Source: Rhizobium sp. CC-YZS058 (GTDB lineage: Bacteria; Pseudomonadota; Alphaproteobacteria; Rhizobiales; Rhizobiaceae). From it: a DNA stretch of 64,000 nucleotides. The stretch's first letter is position 1; every line of letters starts with the position of its first letter. The stretch is taken from contig NZ_JAYESJ010000001.1 in assembly GCF_034720595.1 (NCBI RefSeq), positions 2,692,001 to 2,756,000 on the forward strand, given 5' to 3'. The position numbers and the translations under genes were made by a program. The notes beneath the pieces were generated by a model, which did no database searches, was not told where the DNA came from, and worked only from the letters and a program-made list of their open reading frames with translations. Shown here in pieces: positions 1 through 9,670 of the stretch.

Positions 1-45
1 TCACCGGCACCACGTCCGAAGCAGTCAATGCCCTTGGGAAATTCA

Positions 46-1884
46 ATGCCTAAAGTCCACGTCTACACCAGCTTCTCCTACGCCTACCTGTCCCGTGCGC
101 GCATCCTTGCGCAGTCGATCAGACGCACTCACCCGGACTGGGTGATCTGGGCTGTCCTTGTTGACCGGCCGCCGCCCGGCTTTAGCGAAACGGCCTGGCA
201 GTCGGACTTCGACGAGATTCTCGATCCGGAAGTCCTGTTTCCGGACTGGAAGGCCTTCGTGTTCAAACACGACATCGTTGAGGCGTGCACGGCGGTGAAG
301 GGGCGAGCTCTGCAGCACCTTCTGGCGTCTGGTGCGGACAAGGTCGTCTACCTTGATCCCGATATTGCCGTTTTCCACTCTCTCCAACCGATCATCGACA
401 AACTGGATACGGCATCCGTCGTTCTCACACCTCACCAGGTCGACCCGAATGAAAGCGTGGATGACTTCCGTGACAACGAGCAGATTTCCCTAAAATACGG
501 AATCTACAATCTTGGGTTCATCGCTGTAAAGAACGATCCAGTCGGTAACGCTGTCGCTGACTGGTGGGCAACTTGCCTTTATCGAGCATGCTATGACGAG
601 ATCGAAAACGGTATTTTCACCGATCAGAAATATTGCGATCTCATCCCTTGTCTGTTCGATAACGTCTATATCGAGCGCAAGCCCGGGTTCAACGTTGCGA
701 GCTGGAACATCAGCCGCCGCCATCTGAAAATCGAGCATGATGGCAACGTGAAGGTGAACGACGATCTTCTACGCTTCTACCATTTCACAAAGATCAATTC
801 GGACGGCGAAGGGATGACGAAGCGCTTCGCGGCCGGAAACTATTCCGTTTTCGAAGTTTGGAATTGGTACAAAAGGCAGTTGCTGGCTCTTGAAGTGCCT
901 GGAATCCCGGGTCGGTACTGGCACTATTCCGCCCTCGACGATGGTACGGCCATTCCGAAATCCGTAAGGGTTTTCTTCCGGCAAAACCTGGCGGCGATCC
1001 AGGCGGACGATCCCTTTTCCGTCGAGCCGGGATCATTCGCCGCGCGTTTTCGTGTCAGTGGCAAGAAGCGGTACTTCAATCCGTTGCGCAAACCCAGCCA
1101 GACGAAGATTGCCTGCGTCATTCACGCGTTCTATCCCGAACTTCTCGACGAGATGCTGGCAGAGCTTTCCGAATACCGCGGGAACCTGAAGCTTTTCCTG
1201 ACCGTACCGAGCGACAAGGTCGGCGCTGTCAAGGATGTCCTGTCTCAGTACAAGTTCGAAGCAGAGATTCTCGCCTGCGCCAATCGTGGCCGCGACGTTC
1301 TCCCGTTCCTTACGGCGCTGAAAAAGATCGATCCCGAAGAATTCAGTTTGGTCCTCAAGCTGCACACCAAGCGGTCCAAACATCTTCAGAACGGCGAGGC
1401 ATGGCGTCGAGAACTGCTGGCATGCTTTACCAAGCCGCAGGAGTTGGAAGCCGCCGTGAAGATCTTCGACGATCGACCCGACATCGGCATTCTCGGCCCA
1501 TCCGGACACAATGTTTCGATGGAAGGCTACATGGGAAGCAATGAAGGAAGGCTTTCGGATTTGAAGCGGCGGATGGGTGTGGGCGATATACGGAACGCCA
1601 AGCTCGGCTTCATCGCCGGCTCCATCTTCATGGCCAGGCCGGCTGCGCTCGAAGCCCTTCTCGATCTTGATCTGACGGAAGAGGATTTTGAGAGCGAAGC
1701 GGCACAAACAGATGGCACACTGGCACATGCCATCGAGCGCGCGTGGACATTTGCAGCCAGCGCCCGGCTCCTCAAGGTCGCAACCAAGCCGATCTCGACG
1801 GCGCAGGGGCAGCTCCGCGTCGACGACACCATCGCAACGTCCTATGACTTTGCGCCGCGCAGTCACGAGATCGCAGCGGAGTAA
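46..1884 (+). CDS. Glycosyltransferase with C-terminal rhamnan synthesis F (RgpF) domain
   Basis: A 612-residue protein of two parts. Residues about 1-260 look like a nucleotide-sugar transferase; the DPDIAVF segment near residue 105 supplies a DxD-type metal/sugar-nucleotide site. From about residue 350 it matches the rhamnan synthesis F family, with RGRDVLPFL and a LHTKRSKH segment followed by tryptophan. The expected role is to add sugars, plausibly rhamnose, to a cell-surface polysaccharide. This fits the dTDP-rhamnose genes next to it on the other strand. I chose the ATG at 46 because GGGA lies 8-12 bases upstream; an ATG at 28 in the same frame is less well placed. Acceptor and linkage cannot be inferred. 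There is no signal peptide, so it is probably cytoplasmic or membrane-associated. Confidence 0.8.
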   Translation: MPKVHVYTSFSYAYLSRARILAQSIRRTHPDWVIWAVLVDRPPPGFSETAWQSDFDEILDPEVLFPDWKAFVFKHDIVEACTAVKGRALQHLLASGADKVVYLDPDIAVFHSLQPIIDKLDTASVVLTPHQVDPNESVDDFRDNEQISLKYGIYNLGFIAVKNDPVGNAVADWWATCLYRACYDEIENGIFTDQKYCDLIPCLFDNVYIERKPGFNVASWNISRRHLKIEHDGNVKVNDDLLRFYHFTKINSDGEGMTKRFAAGNYSVFEVWNWYKRQLLALEVPGIPGRYWHYSALDDGTAIPKSVRVFFRQNLAAIQADDPFSVEPGSFAARFRVSGKKRYFNPLRKPSQTKIACVIHAFYPELLDEMLAELSEYRGNLKLFLTVPSDKVGAVKDVLSQYKFEAEILACANRGRDVLPFLTALKKIDPEEFSLVLKLHTKRSKHLQNGEAWRRELLACFTKPQELEAAVKIFDDRPDIGILGPSGHNVSMEGYMGSNEGRLSDLKRRMGVGDIRNAKLGFIAGSIFMARPAALEALLDLDLTEEDFESEAAQTDGTLAHAIERAWTFAASARLLKVATKPISTAQGQLRVDDTIATSYDFAPRSHEIAAE

Positions 1885-1916
1885 GGTACCCGACGGCCTG
1901 TTGGCTTCGTCGAGAC

Positions 1917-1951
1917 AAAAAAAGGCCCTGTGGAGAGAGACCACAGGGCCG
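1917..1951 (-). terminator. Rho-independent terminator of the rfb operon
   Basis: A perfect 10-bp stem (1924-1933 with 1941-1950) and a 7-nt loop are followed, on the minus strand, by seven T residues (A run at 1917-1923). It lies 88 bp beyond the rfbA stop. It may also stop + strand transcripts of the preceding glycosyltransferase, though that side is less T-rich. Confidence 0.88.
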
Positions 1952-2038
1952 TTCCTCGTTGTTCCAGCCGTTCATTGCCACTTGGGTTCGCGCGGCATTC
2001 ACGATGGCCGCGGCATCCCCTGCTCGATCGGGAAGCAG

Positions 2039-2911
2039 TTAGATGAGGCCTCCGGCGACGGCGAGAAGATACTTGCCGTATTCGCTCTTGCCGAGCTTCC
2101 TGCCAAGCTGCTCCAACTGATCCACATCGATAAAGCCTTGATGGAACGCCACTTCTTCCGGGCAATTGATCTTAATGCCCTGTCGCCTCTGCAGAGTGCC
2201 GACGAACTCACCGGCCTCCAGCAGGCTGTCCGGCGTTCCGGTATCCAGCCATGCGTAGCCTCGACCCATCCGCTCAACGTTCAGCCGACCACGCTCGAGA
2301 TAGATCCGATTGACGTCCGTGATCTCGAGCTCGCCCCGCGCTGAGGGCCTCAGATTTGCGGCGATGTCCACGACGGCCGCATCGTAGAAATAGAGACCGG
2401 TCACCGCCCATGTCGAGCGCGGGTTGACTGGTTTCTCCTCGATGGACAGCGCCCGCATCTCCTTGTCGAACTCGACGACGCCGTAGCGTTCCGGATCCTG
2501 CACGTGGTAGGCAAAGACGGTGGCGCCTTCCTTCCTGGCAGCGGCGCTCTTGAACAGGTCGGTAATGCCGTGCCCGTAGAAGATGTTGTCACCGAGCACG
2601 AGGCAGGAGGAATCCGAGCCGACGAAATCGGCGCCAATGATATAGGCTTGCGCGAGCCCGTCCGGAGAAGGTTGCTCCGCATAGGAGAGCGAGATGCCCC
2701 AAGCCGATCCGTCTCCAAGCAGGCGCTGGAAGTTGGGCAGATCATGCGGCGTCGAGATGATCAGGATCTCACGAATTCCCGCTAGCATCAGCGTAGAAAG
2801 CGGATAGTAGATCATCGGCTTGTCATAAACCGGCATCAGTTGTTTGGAAGTAACAAGCGTCATCGGATGGAGGCGCGTGCCGCTTCCACCTGCAAGAATG
2901 ATACCCTTCAT
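2039..2911 (-). CDS. rfbA: Glucose-1-phosphate thymidylyltransferase
   Basis: A 290-residue protein of typical RmlA length. It makes dTDP-glucose from dTTP and glucose-1-phosphate, the first step of dTDP-L-rhamnose synthesis. The N-terminal signature [11 protein letters not shown] (nucleotide binding) is present from residue 8, followed by the family's [17 protein letters not shown] region. It is the last gene of rfbC-rfbB-rfbD-rfbA: it starts 24 bp after the rfbD stop and is followed by a strong terminator. The enzyme is usually feedback-inhibited by dTDP-rhamnose. No truncation or unusual residue is visible. Confidence 0.97.
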   Translation of the reverse strand: MKGIILAGGSGTRLHPMTLVTSKQLMPVYDKPMIYYPLSTLMLAGIREILIISTPHDLPNFQRLLGDGSAWGISLSYAEQPSPDGLAQAYIIGADFVGSDSSCLVLGDNIFYGHGITDLFKSAAARKEGATVFAYHVQDPERYGVVEFDKEMRALSIEEKPVNPRSTWAVTGLYFYDAAVVDIAANLRPSARGELEITDVNRIYLERGRLNVERMGRGYAWLDTGTPDSLLEAGEFVGTLQRRQGIKINCPEEVAFHQGFIDVDQLEQLGRKLGKSEYGKYLLAVAGGLI

Positions 2912-2935
2912 ATAGTCCTCTTTTCTCAGTCGGCC

Positions 2936-3826
2936 CTAAGCCGTCAGCAGCCGCTTGAGTGTAACAGCCACCGAGTCCTGCCAGTCGGGCATGGCGATCG
3001 TGTGGAAAGCGAGAAGCTTGCCGCAATCGAGCCTTGAATTCTTGGGGCGCCGCGCTTTCGTGGGGTAGTCGGCTGTCGAGATCGGCCGCACCGCCGCGGT
3101 CGGGCCACCCTCTTTCGAAGACTGAGCGAAGATCTCGGATGCGAACTCGGCCCAGCTCGCGCTGCCGGTTGCCGTGAGGTGGAAAACGCCGCGCAGGTTG
3201 CTGGCAGGCGAGGAAAGAAGATTTTCGCCGACCTTCACCATCGCGTCCGCAATATCCAGCGCAGAGGTCGGGTTGCCGAACTGATCGCCGACGACCGAAA
3301 TCATGTCGCGCGTCTCTGCCAGCGTCAGCATCGTCTTCAGAAAGTTCTTGCCGAACGGGCTGTAGACCCATGCGGTGCGCAGGATCACATGGTCTGCGCC
3401 CGAATCCCGAAGTCGGCGCTCCCCTTCCAGCTTGGAGCGCCCGTAAGCGCCAAGCGCGTTGACGGCGTCGTCTTCCCGATAGGGCGTTGCCTTCTCGCCA
3501 TCGAAAACATAGTCGGTCGAAAGATGGATGACGGGCACGCCGAGGTCCTTCGCCACCCGGCCGATCTCCCCCACCGCTTCGGCATTGATGCGGAAGGCCG
3601 TCTGCTCCTCGTCCTCGGCCTGATCCACCGCCGTATAGGCGGCGCAGGAAAGGATCACATCCGGCCTGGCGGCACGGAGCGCGGGCTCGATCGTCTCGAT
3701 CCGCGCCAGATCGAGGTCCGGCCGGCCGATCGCGCAGATCTCACGGTCGGCCTCGGCAGGGGCTCGCTCCAGCAGCGCGCGGGCCACCTGTCCTGTCACG
3801 CCGGTGACAACGTAGCGCGTCGGCAT
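2936..3826 (-). CDS. rfbD: dTDP-4-dehydrorhamnose reductase
   Basis: A 296-residue short-chain dehydrogenase/reductase catalysing the last, NAD(P)H-dependent step of dTDP-L-rhamnose synthesis. The Rossmann motif GVTGQVA is at the N-terminus, STDYVFDG contributes the catalytic Thr/Ser, and YGRSKLEGE gives the Tyr-x3-Lys pair. An in-frame extension to 3901 exists, but the ATG at 3826 is right because the family begins just before the Rossmann motif. Its start overlaps the rfbB stop by one base (TGATG), which indicates translational coupling. Confidence 0.96.
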   Translation of the reverse strand: MPTRYVVTGVTGQVARALLERAPAEADREICAIGRPDLDLARIETIEPALRAARPDVILSCAAYTAVDQAEDEEQTAFRINAEAVGEIGRVAKDLGVPVIHLSTDYVFDGEKATPYREDDAVNALGAYGRSKLEGERRLRDSGADHVILRTAWVYSPFGKNFLKTMLTLAETRDMISVVGDQFGNPTSALDIADAMVKVGENLLSSPASNLRGVFHLTATGSASWAEFASEIFAQSSKEGGPTAAVRPISTADYPTKARRPKNSRLDCGKLLAFHTIAMPDWQDSVAVTLKRLLTA

Positions 3827-4884
3827 CACTTCGCTCCCGTCTGCGCCAAAAGGCCAAGGCGGCGGCCGTCGTAGCCTTCGCGCAGCGGTCCCCACCACCA
3901 TTCATTCTCAAGATACCATTTCACCGTTTTCTCGATCCCGGACTCGAAGGTCTCCATTGCCGTCCAGCCCAGTTCGGTCTCCAGCTTCGTCGCGTCGATC
4001 GCGTAGCGCGCATCATGGCCTGGGCGGTCCGTGACATAGGTGATCAAGTCCGCATGGCTGGCGGCCTTTGGGTGGAGGTCATCCATCAGGCCACAGATGC
4101 GGGTGACCACATCGATATTGCGCCGTTCGTTCCGCCCGCCGACATTATAGGTTTCGCCGATGCGTCCGCGCTCGGCAATGAGATCCAGCGCACGCGCATG
4201 ATCCTCGACATAGAGCCAGTCACGGACATTCGCGCCGTTTCCGTAAACGGGCAACGGCTTGCCGTGCAGCGCATTCAGGATCACGAGCGGGATCAGCTTT
4301 TCCGGAAAATGATACGGGCCGTAATTGTTGGAGCAATTCGAGACGACGACGGGAAGGCCATAGGTCCGTGCCCAGGCCTTCGCGAGATGATCGGACGCGG
4401 CCTTGGATGCCGAATAGGGGGAGGAGGGATCATAAGGCGTCTCCTCCGTGAACAGGCCTTCGTCGCCAAGCGAACCATAGACCTCATCCGTGGAGACATG
4501 CAGGAACCGAAAACGCTCCTTCCGCTCCTGCTCAAGATCGTTCCAATAATGCCGGGCCGCTTCGAGAAGTGTGAACGAGCCGAGTACATTGGTCTCGACG
4601 AAGTCTCGCGCGCCGGTGATCGAGCGATCGACATGGCTTTCCGCGGCAAGATGCATGACGCGGTCTGGCTTGAAGGTCTCGAACGCCTCCTGCATCGCCG
4701 CCCGGTCGCAAATGTCGGCTTTCAGAAATCGATGGCGTGGATCGTCCTTCACCGCAGCGAGCGACGTCAAGCTGCCGGCATAGGTCAGCTTGTCGATGGT
4801 CAGGACCTCATAGCCCTTGCCGATGAGATGACGAACGACGGCAGATCCGATAAACCCGGCTCCGCCAGTGACGATAACGCGCAT
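3826..4884 (-). CDS. rfbB: dTDP-glucose 4,6-dehydratase
   Basis: A 352-residue extended SDR enzyme converting dTDP-glucose to dTDP-4-keto-6-deoxyglucose. It begins [20 protein letters not shown] (NAD-binding GxxGxxG), has STDEVYG (the Thr-Asp-Glu of the dehydratase active site) and [11 protein letters not shown] (Tyr-x3-Lys). The open frame runs upstream to 5040 inside rfbC, but homology begins at the ATG at 4884. It lies 22 bp after rfbC and couples to rfbD through a TGATG overlap. Confidence 0.97.
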   Translation of the reverse strand: MRVIVTGGAGFIGSAVVRHLIGKGYEVLTIDKLTYAGSLTSLAAVKDDPRHRFLKADICDRAAMQEAFETFKPDRVMHLAAESHVDRSITGARDFVETNVLGSFTLLEAARHYWNDLEQERKERFRFLHVSTDEVYGSLGDEGLFTEETPYDPSSPYSASKAASDHLAKAWARTYGLPVVVSNCSNNYGPYHFPEKLIPLVILNALHGKPLPVYGNGANVRDWLYVEDHARALDLIAERGRIGETYNVGGRNERRNIDVVTRICGLMDDLHPKAASHADLITYVTDRPGHDARYAIDATKLETELGWTAMETFESGIEKTVKWYLENEWWWGPLREGYDGRRLGLLAQTGAK

Positions 4885-4906
4885 GCCTGTACTCCGGACC
4901 GGAAGA

Positions 4907-5464
4907 CTACAAAGAGAAGTTGGCGTCGAGCTCAGCAAGACGCGGCTGGACCATATCCTTGGCAGAGATCGTGGCCTTGCCGGGATCGACCGGCCAATCG
5001 ATCTCGAGCGCGGGGTCGTTCCACAGGAGCCCGCGATCATGTTCGGCGCTGTAGTAGTCGGTCACCTTGTAGGAGATGATGCTGCTCGGCTGCAACGTGC
5101 AGAAGCCATGGGCGAAACCCGGCGGCACCCATAGCTGCTGACCGTTCTCTTCCGACAACTCGACCTTTACATGCCGCCCATAGCTCGCGGAGCCCTCGCG
5201 GATGTCGACCACGACATCAAGGATGGCGCCGGAAATACAGCGGACCAGCTTTCCCTGTGCCCTTGGCGCAAGCTGGAAGTGGAGGCCGCGAATCGTTCCG
5301 ACTTCGCGCGAAAGCGACTGATTATCCTGGACGAACGGAAAGTGTCCGACATTCTCGGCAAATTTGTCCTCGCGGAATGTTTCGGAGAAATATCCGCGGC
5401 TGTCGCCGATCTTCTTCGGAATGATCAGCACCACGCCGGGAATTTCTGTCTGTTCAAACCGCAT
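4907..5464 (-). CDS. rfbC: dTDP-4-dehydrorhamnose 3,5-epimerase
   Basis: A 185-residue cupin-type epimerase (RmlC) acting on dTDP-4-keto-6-deoxyglucose. Visible signatures are [13 protein letters not shown] (substrate contact), LHFQLAP with the catalytic His, and [10 protein letters not shown] in the second half of the barrel. It opens the rfbC-rfbB-rfbD-rfbA series and starts 94 bp after the GT2 gene stop, so all five genes may share one transcript. Length and motifs are normal. Confidence 0.97.
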   Translation of the reverse strand: MRFEQTEIPGVVLIIPKKIGDSRGYFSETFREDKFAENVGHFPFVQDNQSLSREVGTIRGLHFQLAPRAQGKLVRCISGAILDVVVDIREGSASYGRHVKVELSEENGQQLWVPPGFAHGFCTLQPSSIISYKVTDYYSAEHDRGLLWNDPALEIDWPVDPGKATISAKDMVQPRLAELDANFSL

Positions 5465-5558
5465 GCTTCGATCCTTGCGTCCGAAAAGGGTAAGGCAGTG
5501 CGCTCATAGCAACCGAGGAAGGGCGGCGCAACGCCTGATGGCGATCTGGTCTCGATGT

Positions 5559-8219
5559 CTAATGCGACAGAAGAAGCGAGAAATCCTCGTGCTGGCGGGT
5601 CAGGTTCGGGCTGTAGAAGGGGTCTTGCAGGATCCGGTCTCCCCATGTCGAAACCATATGCGCCGCCTCCCTCGAAAATCGTGCCGCCCGCTCGCCGGAC
5701 AGGTCGAGGCCGCGAGAGAGGCTTTCATGATGGTAGAGCACCGCGGAAGGGACAAGGAGACTCCGCCATCCCCACGCAGCGAGTTTCAGACACAAATCTA
5801 CGTCGTTGAAGGCAACGACGAGGTTGGCTTCATCGAGCCCCCCGACGGCATTGTATTTCCATGCTTCCACCACCAGGCAGGCCCCGGTGACCGCCGTCAC
5901 TGTCTGCTGGACGACCAGTCTGTTCATGTATCCCGCCGCATCGCGCGGCTCGAACTTGTGGCCATGCCCCGCCACCGTGCCCACGCCTCCGATGATGCCG
6001 GCATGCTGCACATGCCCGCTGCCGTAGAGCAGCTTCGCTCCCACCGCTCCGATCGTCGGATCGAGCGCCGGCGCCACCATTTCGGCAAGCCAGTCCCCGT
6101 CCTCAACCTCGACATCGTTGTTGACCAGCGCGAGAACGCTGCCCCTTGCCACCGCAGCCGCGCGGTTGTTCAGCCGCGAGAAATTGAAAGGCCCATCGTC
6201 ACGCAAGACGGAAACACGTCCGGTCGCTTCGACCTCCGCAAGATAGGCAAGGCTCTCCGGCTCGACGCTGCCATTGTCGACGACGAGAATGTCGAACCGC
6301 GGATAGGCGGTCTTTTCGAGAATGGAATCGACGGCCGTCTTCAAAAGGTCGATCCGGTCACGGGTCGGGATGATGAGCGTCACATGCGGCGGCGTCTCCG
6401 GCAGCGGCCAGACGAGCTTCGCGGTGCCCGGCAGGGGACCGACCTGCGCACGCACCCCTTGCCCCTGAGCATCGAGGAAGGCTCTGACGGGTTCGAGGAT
6501 GGATGGCTGTTTTCCAGATACATGACGATGCCAAATGGGCCGCGGAAGGTGAACGATCGTCTCTCTCTCGACCTGGGCTGCGATGCGCAGCAGGAGATCG
6601 TAGGTTTCAAGGCCAGGAAACCGGTTCTGCCACCCCCCGGCGTCTTCGGCAGCCGAACGGCGAAACAGAACAGCCGGGCCGACATAGTTGAAGCACAGAA
6701 GATAATCGAGGTTCCAGTCGGGCTTGAACGAAGGCGACAGGCGCCGTCCTTCTGCATCGAGGTCGTCATGGTCGCAGACGAGGATGGCAAGGTCGGGATG
6801 ACTATCGGCTTCGTTCAGAATCGACGCTACGGCGTCCGAAGCAAGTTCGTCGCCCGCGGGGAGATGCGCGATCAGGAGAGCCTGAAGGCGTTCCATAGCG
6901 GCGGAAAAAGCCTGCGCGGGCTGCATCCGCTCCGTCTGGCGAACAAGGTGGCACCGGGAGTCGCCTTCCCGCGCCGCCTCCAACGCCGCGATCGCAGCCG
7001 TTGACAGACCAGGGTCGAGAAGCAGGATCAGCGTCCAGGACGGGCAGGTTTGCGCCCTCAGACTGCGCAGGGATCGTGCAGCGCCATCAACGTCCTCCGC
7101 GCTGACGAGAGTGAAGAAGCCGAGCCTCCCGGCCTCGCCTGCCTGCCTCTGCGCCGACTGGGACGGACGTTCATGCAGCGCCATCCAGTGAGCATAGTCG
7201 TCGGCCATGGTGGCGGGACCGCTCTGCGGGGTTGCGTTGTCGTCTCCACCCCGGACCCGCTGCAGAAGCGCGCCGAGCAAAGGCTGCCCCGGCTGGTTCA
7301 TCATGCGCCCGATGGGACTGAGATCGGGGCACAGCGTGACCCGTAGATCGCCCAGCGAGAACCGCCCAGGTGCGTGCACGGGATCCAAGCGAAGGGAGAC
7401 GAAGGTTTCAGGCAGTTTGACCAAGGTGCTGTAGCGATCTCCTTGTGTCTGGAGCAGCCTTGTCGCGGTGAAATTGGCCCAACCGACCGCGTTCTCCACG
7501 AGCAAGATTGGATCGACGACCGTTTCCAGACCGGCAACCGACAGACTGATGTCCACCCACCGCCCGGCCAGCATGCTCATCTGCACGACGCCCTCAGGCA
7601 GGAAGCGCATCCGAGGGTTCGAGGTCGTCGCGCGGTAAGATCCCTCCTCGATGACCAGATCGGCCATGGGCTCGAGACGCAGCGCTACCGGCCGTCTTTC
7701 CGTAATGCGCTGGACGTTGAGGCTCGCGCGGATCTGTGGCCACCGTTGGCCGCGTGCAAAATCTTCAGCGTGCAGCCAGGACCGAAGTCTGTCATCCTGG
7801 CGACGTAAAGGCTCGGGCAAGGGCTTGAGATCGACGCCATCGCCGGGCCTGCCGGCATGCTTGCCGTTCAGCTTCGCGACGACTAGGCCGTTGATCTCGG
7901 GCCGCACATGCGGGCCGTAGGGAATTCGCTCTGCCGCCATGAAGACATCGATCGCTTCGTCGATTCGGCCCAGCCGTTTCAGAAGATGACCAAGATGCAC
8001 ATGGGCATCGCCGGCCGTGCCGTCCCACCGAACTGCAGCCTTGTAAGCCCCGACAGCTGACCGCAAATGCCCGGCTTCCTTGAGCATGTGGCCGTATTGA
8101 ACGATGAGGCCGGCAGAGGGATCGAGGGGAATTGCTTCGGCATAGGATCCGGCCGCCGCCTCGAAATCTCGGCGTTCCACAGCCGCGGCAGCAGCCAGAA
8201 GTTTCTCGTCGAACGTCAT
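5559..8219 (-). CDS. Large glycosyltransferase with TPR-like N-terminus and two GT2 domains
   Basis: An 886-residue protein. Residues about 1-100 form helical TPR-like repeats. A middle region of about 200 residues without a recognisable family is followed by a degenerate GT2 domain, containing DHDDLDAEGR and FKPDWNLDYL. A full GT2 domain occupies the C-terminal third, with TLIIPTRDR, VVDNGS, ALVNNDVEVE (the DxD position) and FNDVDLCLK. Tandem GT2 domains of this type build O-antigen or other surface glycans. It is co-oriented with, and 94 bp upstream of, the dTDP-rhamnose genes, so rhamnose is a plausible substrate; that is inference. No membrane segments are obvious. Confidence 0.85.
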   Translation of the reverse strand: MTFDEKLLAAAAAVERRDFEAAAGSYAEAIPLDPSAGLIVQYGHMLKEAGHLRSAVGAYKAAVRWDGTAGDAHVHLGHLLKRLGRIDEAIDVFMAAERIPYGPHVRPEINGLVVAKLNGKHAGRPGDGVDLKPLPEPLRRQDDRLRSWLHAEDFARGQRWPQIRASLNVQRITERRPVALRLEPMADLVIEEGSYRATTSNPRMRFLPEGVVQMSMLAGRWVDISLSVAGLETVVDPILLVENAVGWANFTATRLLQTQGDRYSTLVKLPETFVSLRLDPVHAPGRFSLGDLRVTLCPDLSPIGRMMNQPGQPLLGALLQRVRGGDDNATPQSGPATMADDYAHWMALHERPSQSAQRQAGEAGRLGFFTLVSAEDVDGAARSLRSLRAQTCPSWTLILLLDPGLSTAAIAALEAAREGDSRCHLVRQTERMQPAQAFSAAMERLQALLIAHLPAGDELASDAVASILNEADSHPDLAILVCDHDDLDAEGRRLSPSFKPDWNLDYLLCFNYVGPAVLFRRSAAEDAGGWQNRFPGLETYDLLLRIAAQVERETIVHLPRPIWHRHVSGKQPSILEPVRAFLDAQGQGVRAQVGPLPGTAKLVWPLPETPPHVTLIIPTRDRIDLLKTAVDSILEKTAYPRFDILVVDNGSVEPESLAYLAEVEATGRVSVLRDDGPFNFSRLNNRAAAVARGSVLALVNNDVEVEDGDWLAEMVAPALDPTIGAVGAKLLYGSGHVQHAGIIGGVGTVAGHGHKFEPRDAAGYMNRLVVQQTVTAVTGACLVVEAWKYNAVGGLDEANLVVAFNDVDLCLKLAAWGWRSLLVPSAVLYHHESLSRGLDLSGERAARFSREAAHMVSTWGDRILQDPFYSPNLTRQHEDFSLLLSH

Positions 8220-8415
8220 GCACTGATCTTTCGAATGATCAAGGTGGGAAGGTCAACCAGGCGAAGGACGCCGGCCGTCCTTTAGCAAGTCATTATCATA
8301 GGCGGCCAGTCCCTGTCAGCCGTTCTTCGATCGCGGCTGACCGCTCGCCAACGGCTCTCCGCGTCTCAACCTTGATGCTCGGGCTCGCTGGCGCGGTCGT
8401 CTGAAATTGGAAAAC

Positions 8416-8490
8416 TGGCTGGGGCGCCTGGATTCGAACCAGGGGATGGCGGTACCAAAAACCGCTGCCTTACCGCTTGGCTACGCCCCA
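8416..8490 (-). tRNA. tRNA-Gln (anticodon TTG)
   Basis: A 75-nt cloverleaf read on the minus strand. The acceptor stem TGGGGCG pairs with CGCCCCA, then discriminator G and an encoded CCA. The D-arm segment is AGCCAAGCGGTAAGGC. The anticodon stem GCGGT/ACCGC encloses the loop TTTTGGT with TTG in the anticodon position. The T arm contains GGTTCGAATCC. It stands alone between the GT2 gene and a divergent hydrolase gene. No integrase or duplicated 3' end is visible nearby, so it does not look like an occupied attachment site. Confidence 0.95.
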
Positions 8491-8611
8491 ATGCCGGCCG
8501 AACCGGGAGTGCGCCTGCGGCGTTTCGGTTCGTTGGGCGCCTGATAGCAAAGGCTGCGCGCAGCGACAACGGGGAAGTTGCGGCTTTGCGCGAGAAAGAC
8601 GAAGATCGGCC

Positions 8612-9658
8612 ATGGACGAGAGCAGCACAGTCGCGATCCTTTCGGACGCAGAGACATTCGACACACAGACCCCGGACGCAACCAAGCCGGGCTCACCCCA
8701 GTCTGACAGCGGCCCGCCACAGCGGATCGCCGCGGACGAGGAGTTGGCCGAGCCGCGCTTCACGCGGGCCTTCACGCCGGCCCATGGCGAGCCGATTCCG
8801 GTGGCGGAGGGCGTCGTTCGGATCACGGCGGGCAATCGCGGCCCGCTGACCTTCGAGGGCACGAACAGCTATCTGGTCGGCACGCGCAGCCTGGCGGTGA
8901 TCGATCCCGGGCCGGATGACGACGCGCATTTTTCCGCCCTGATGGCTGCGATCGATGGCCGCCCCGTCAGCCATATCGCCGTGACGCACACGCACCGCGA
9001 CCATTCCCCGCTCAGCCGCCGGCTGAAAGCGGCAACGGGGGCCGAGGTGGTGGCCGAAGGGCCCCACCGCGCAGCCCGTCCCCTGCATGAGGGGGAGAGC
9101 AATCCGCTCTCGGAAAGTGCCGATCAGGTCTTTTCGCCGGACCGGCGGCTGCACGACGGCGAGACGATCGAGGGAGACGGCTGGCGGCTTCAGGCGCTGT
9201 TGACGCCGGGCCACACGGCCAACCACGCGGCCTATGCGCTTCTCGGCACCGGCATCGTCTTTTCCGGCGATCACGTCATGGCCTGGGCGACCAGTATCGT
9301 GGCTCCGCCGGATGGCGCCATGCGCGACTATATGGCCTCGCTCGATCGTCTGCTCGCCCGGCCGGAGGACCGGCTCTACCTGCCCGGCCATGGCGGACCG
9401 GTGGAGGAGCCTCATGCCTTCCTGCGCGGGCTGAAGGCGCACCGCCGCCTGCGCGAGCGGGCGGTGCTGGAGCGGCTGCGCAAGGGCGACCGCACGATCG
9501 GCGAGCTGGTGCGCAGCATCTACGCCTCGACCGATCCGCGCCTGCATGGTGCGGCCGGCCTCTCGGTCTTTGCGCATCTGGAAGATCTCGTGGCGCGCGG
9601 CGCAGCGCGGACCGATGGTCCGCCTGCGCTAAACGGGGTTTACTTCCCGCAGACCTAA
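8612..9658 (+). CDS. Metallo-beta-lactamase-fold hydrolase (LACTB2-like)
   Basis: A 348-residue MBL-fold protein. The zinc-binding signature HTHRDH is at residues ~130-135, TPGHTANHAAY supplies another His ligand, and SGDHVMAW the bridging Asp. A C-terminal winged-helix-like tail of about 80 residues is typical of the LACTB2/SdsA-like branch, whose members include RNases and hydrolases of unknown substrate. The open frame extends upstream through the tRNA gene, so I chose the ATG at 8612, preceded by GAAGA-rich sequence. The first ~50 residues are acidic and low in complexity. Its exact substrate cannot be read from the sequence. Confidence 0.85.
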   Translation: MDESSTVAILSDAETFDTQTPDATKPGSPQSDSGPPQRIAADEELAEPRFTRAFTPAHGEPIPVAEGVVRITAGNRGPLTFEGTNSYLVGTRSLAVIDPGPDDDAHFSALMAAIDGRPVSHIAVTHTHRDHSPLSRRLKAATGAEVVAEGPHRAARPLHEGESNPLSESADQVFSPDRRLHDGETIEGDGWRLQALLTPGHTANHAAYALLGTGIVFSGDHVMAWATSIVAPPDGAMRDYMASLDRLLARPEDRLYLPGHGGPVEEPHAFLRGLKAHRRLRERAVLERLRKGDRTIGELVRSIYASTDPRLHGAAGLSVFAHLEDLVARGAARTDGPPALNGVYFPQT

Positions 9659-9670
9659 CGTGGCGCCGGC

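Noticed and set aside
5364..7004. A 546-codon open frame on the + strand
   Set aside because: It runs opposite the GT2 glycosyltransferase, whose motifs are clear, and is a composition shadow.
8416..8490. tRNA-Gln as an integration site for a mobile element
   Set aside because: No integrase, no duplicated tRNA end and no change of gene type on either side is visible.
8477..8611. Upstream extension of the MBL hydrolase gene
   Set aside because: It would begin inside the tRNA-Gln gene and has no homology to the family; the start at 8612 is preferred.
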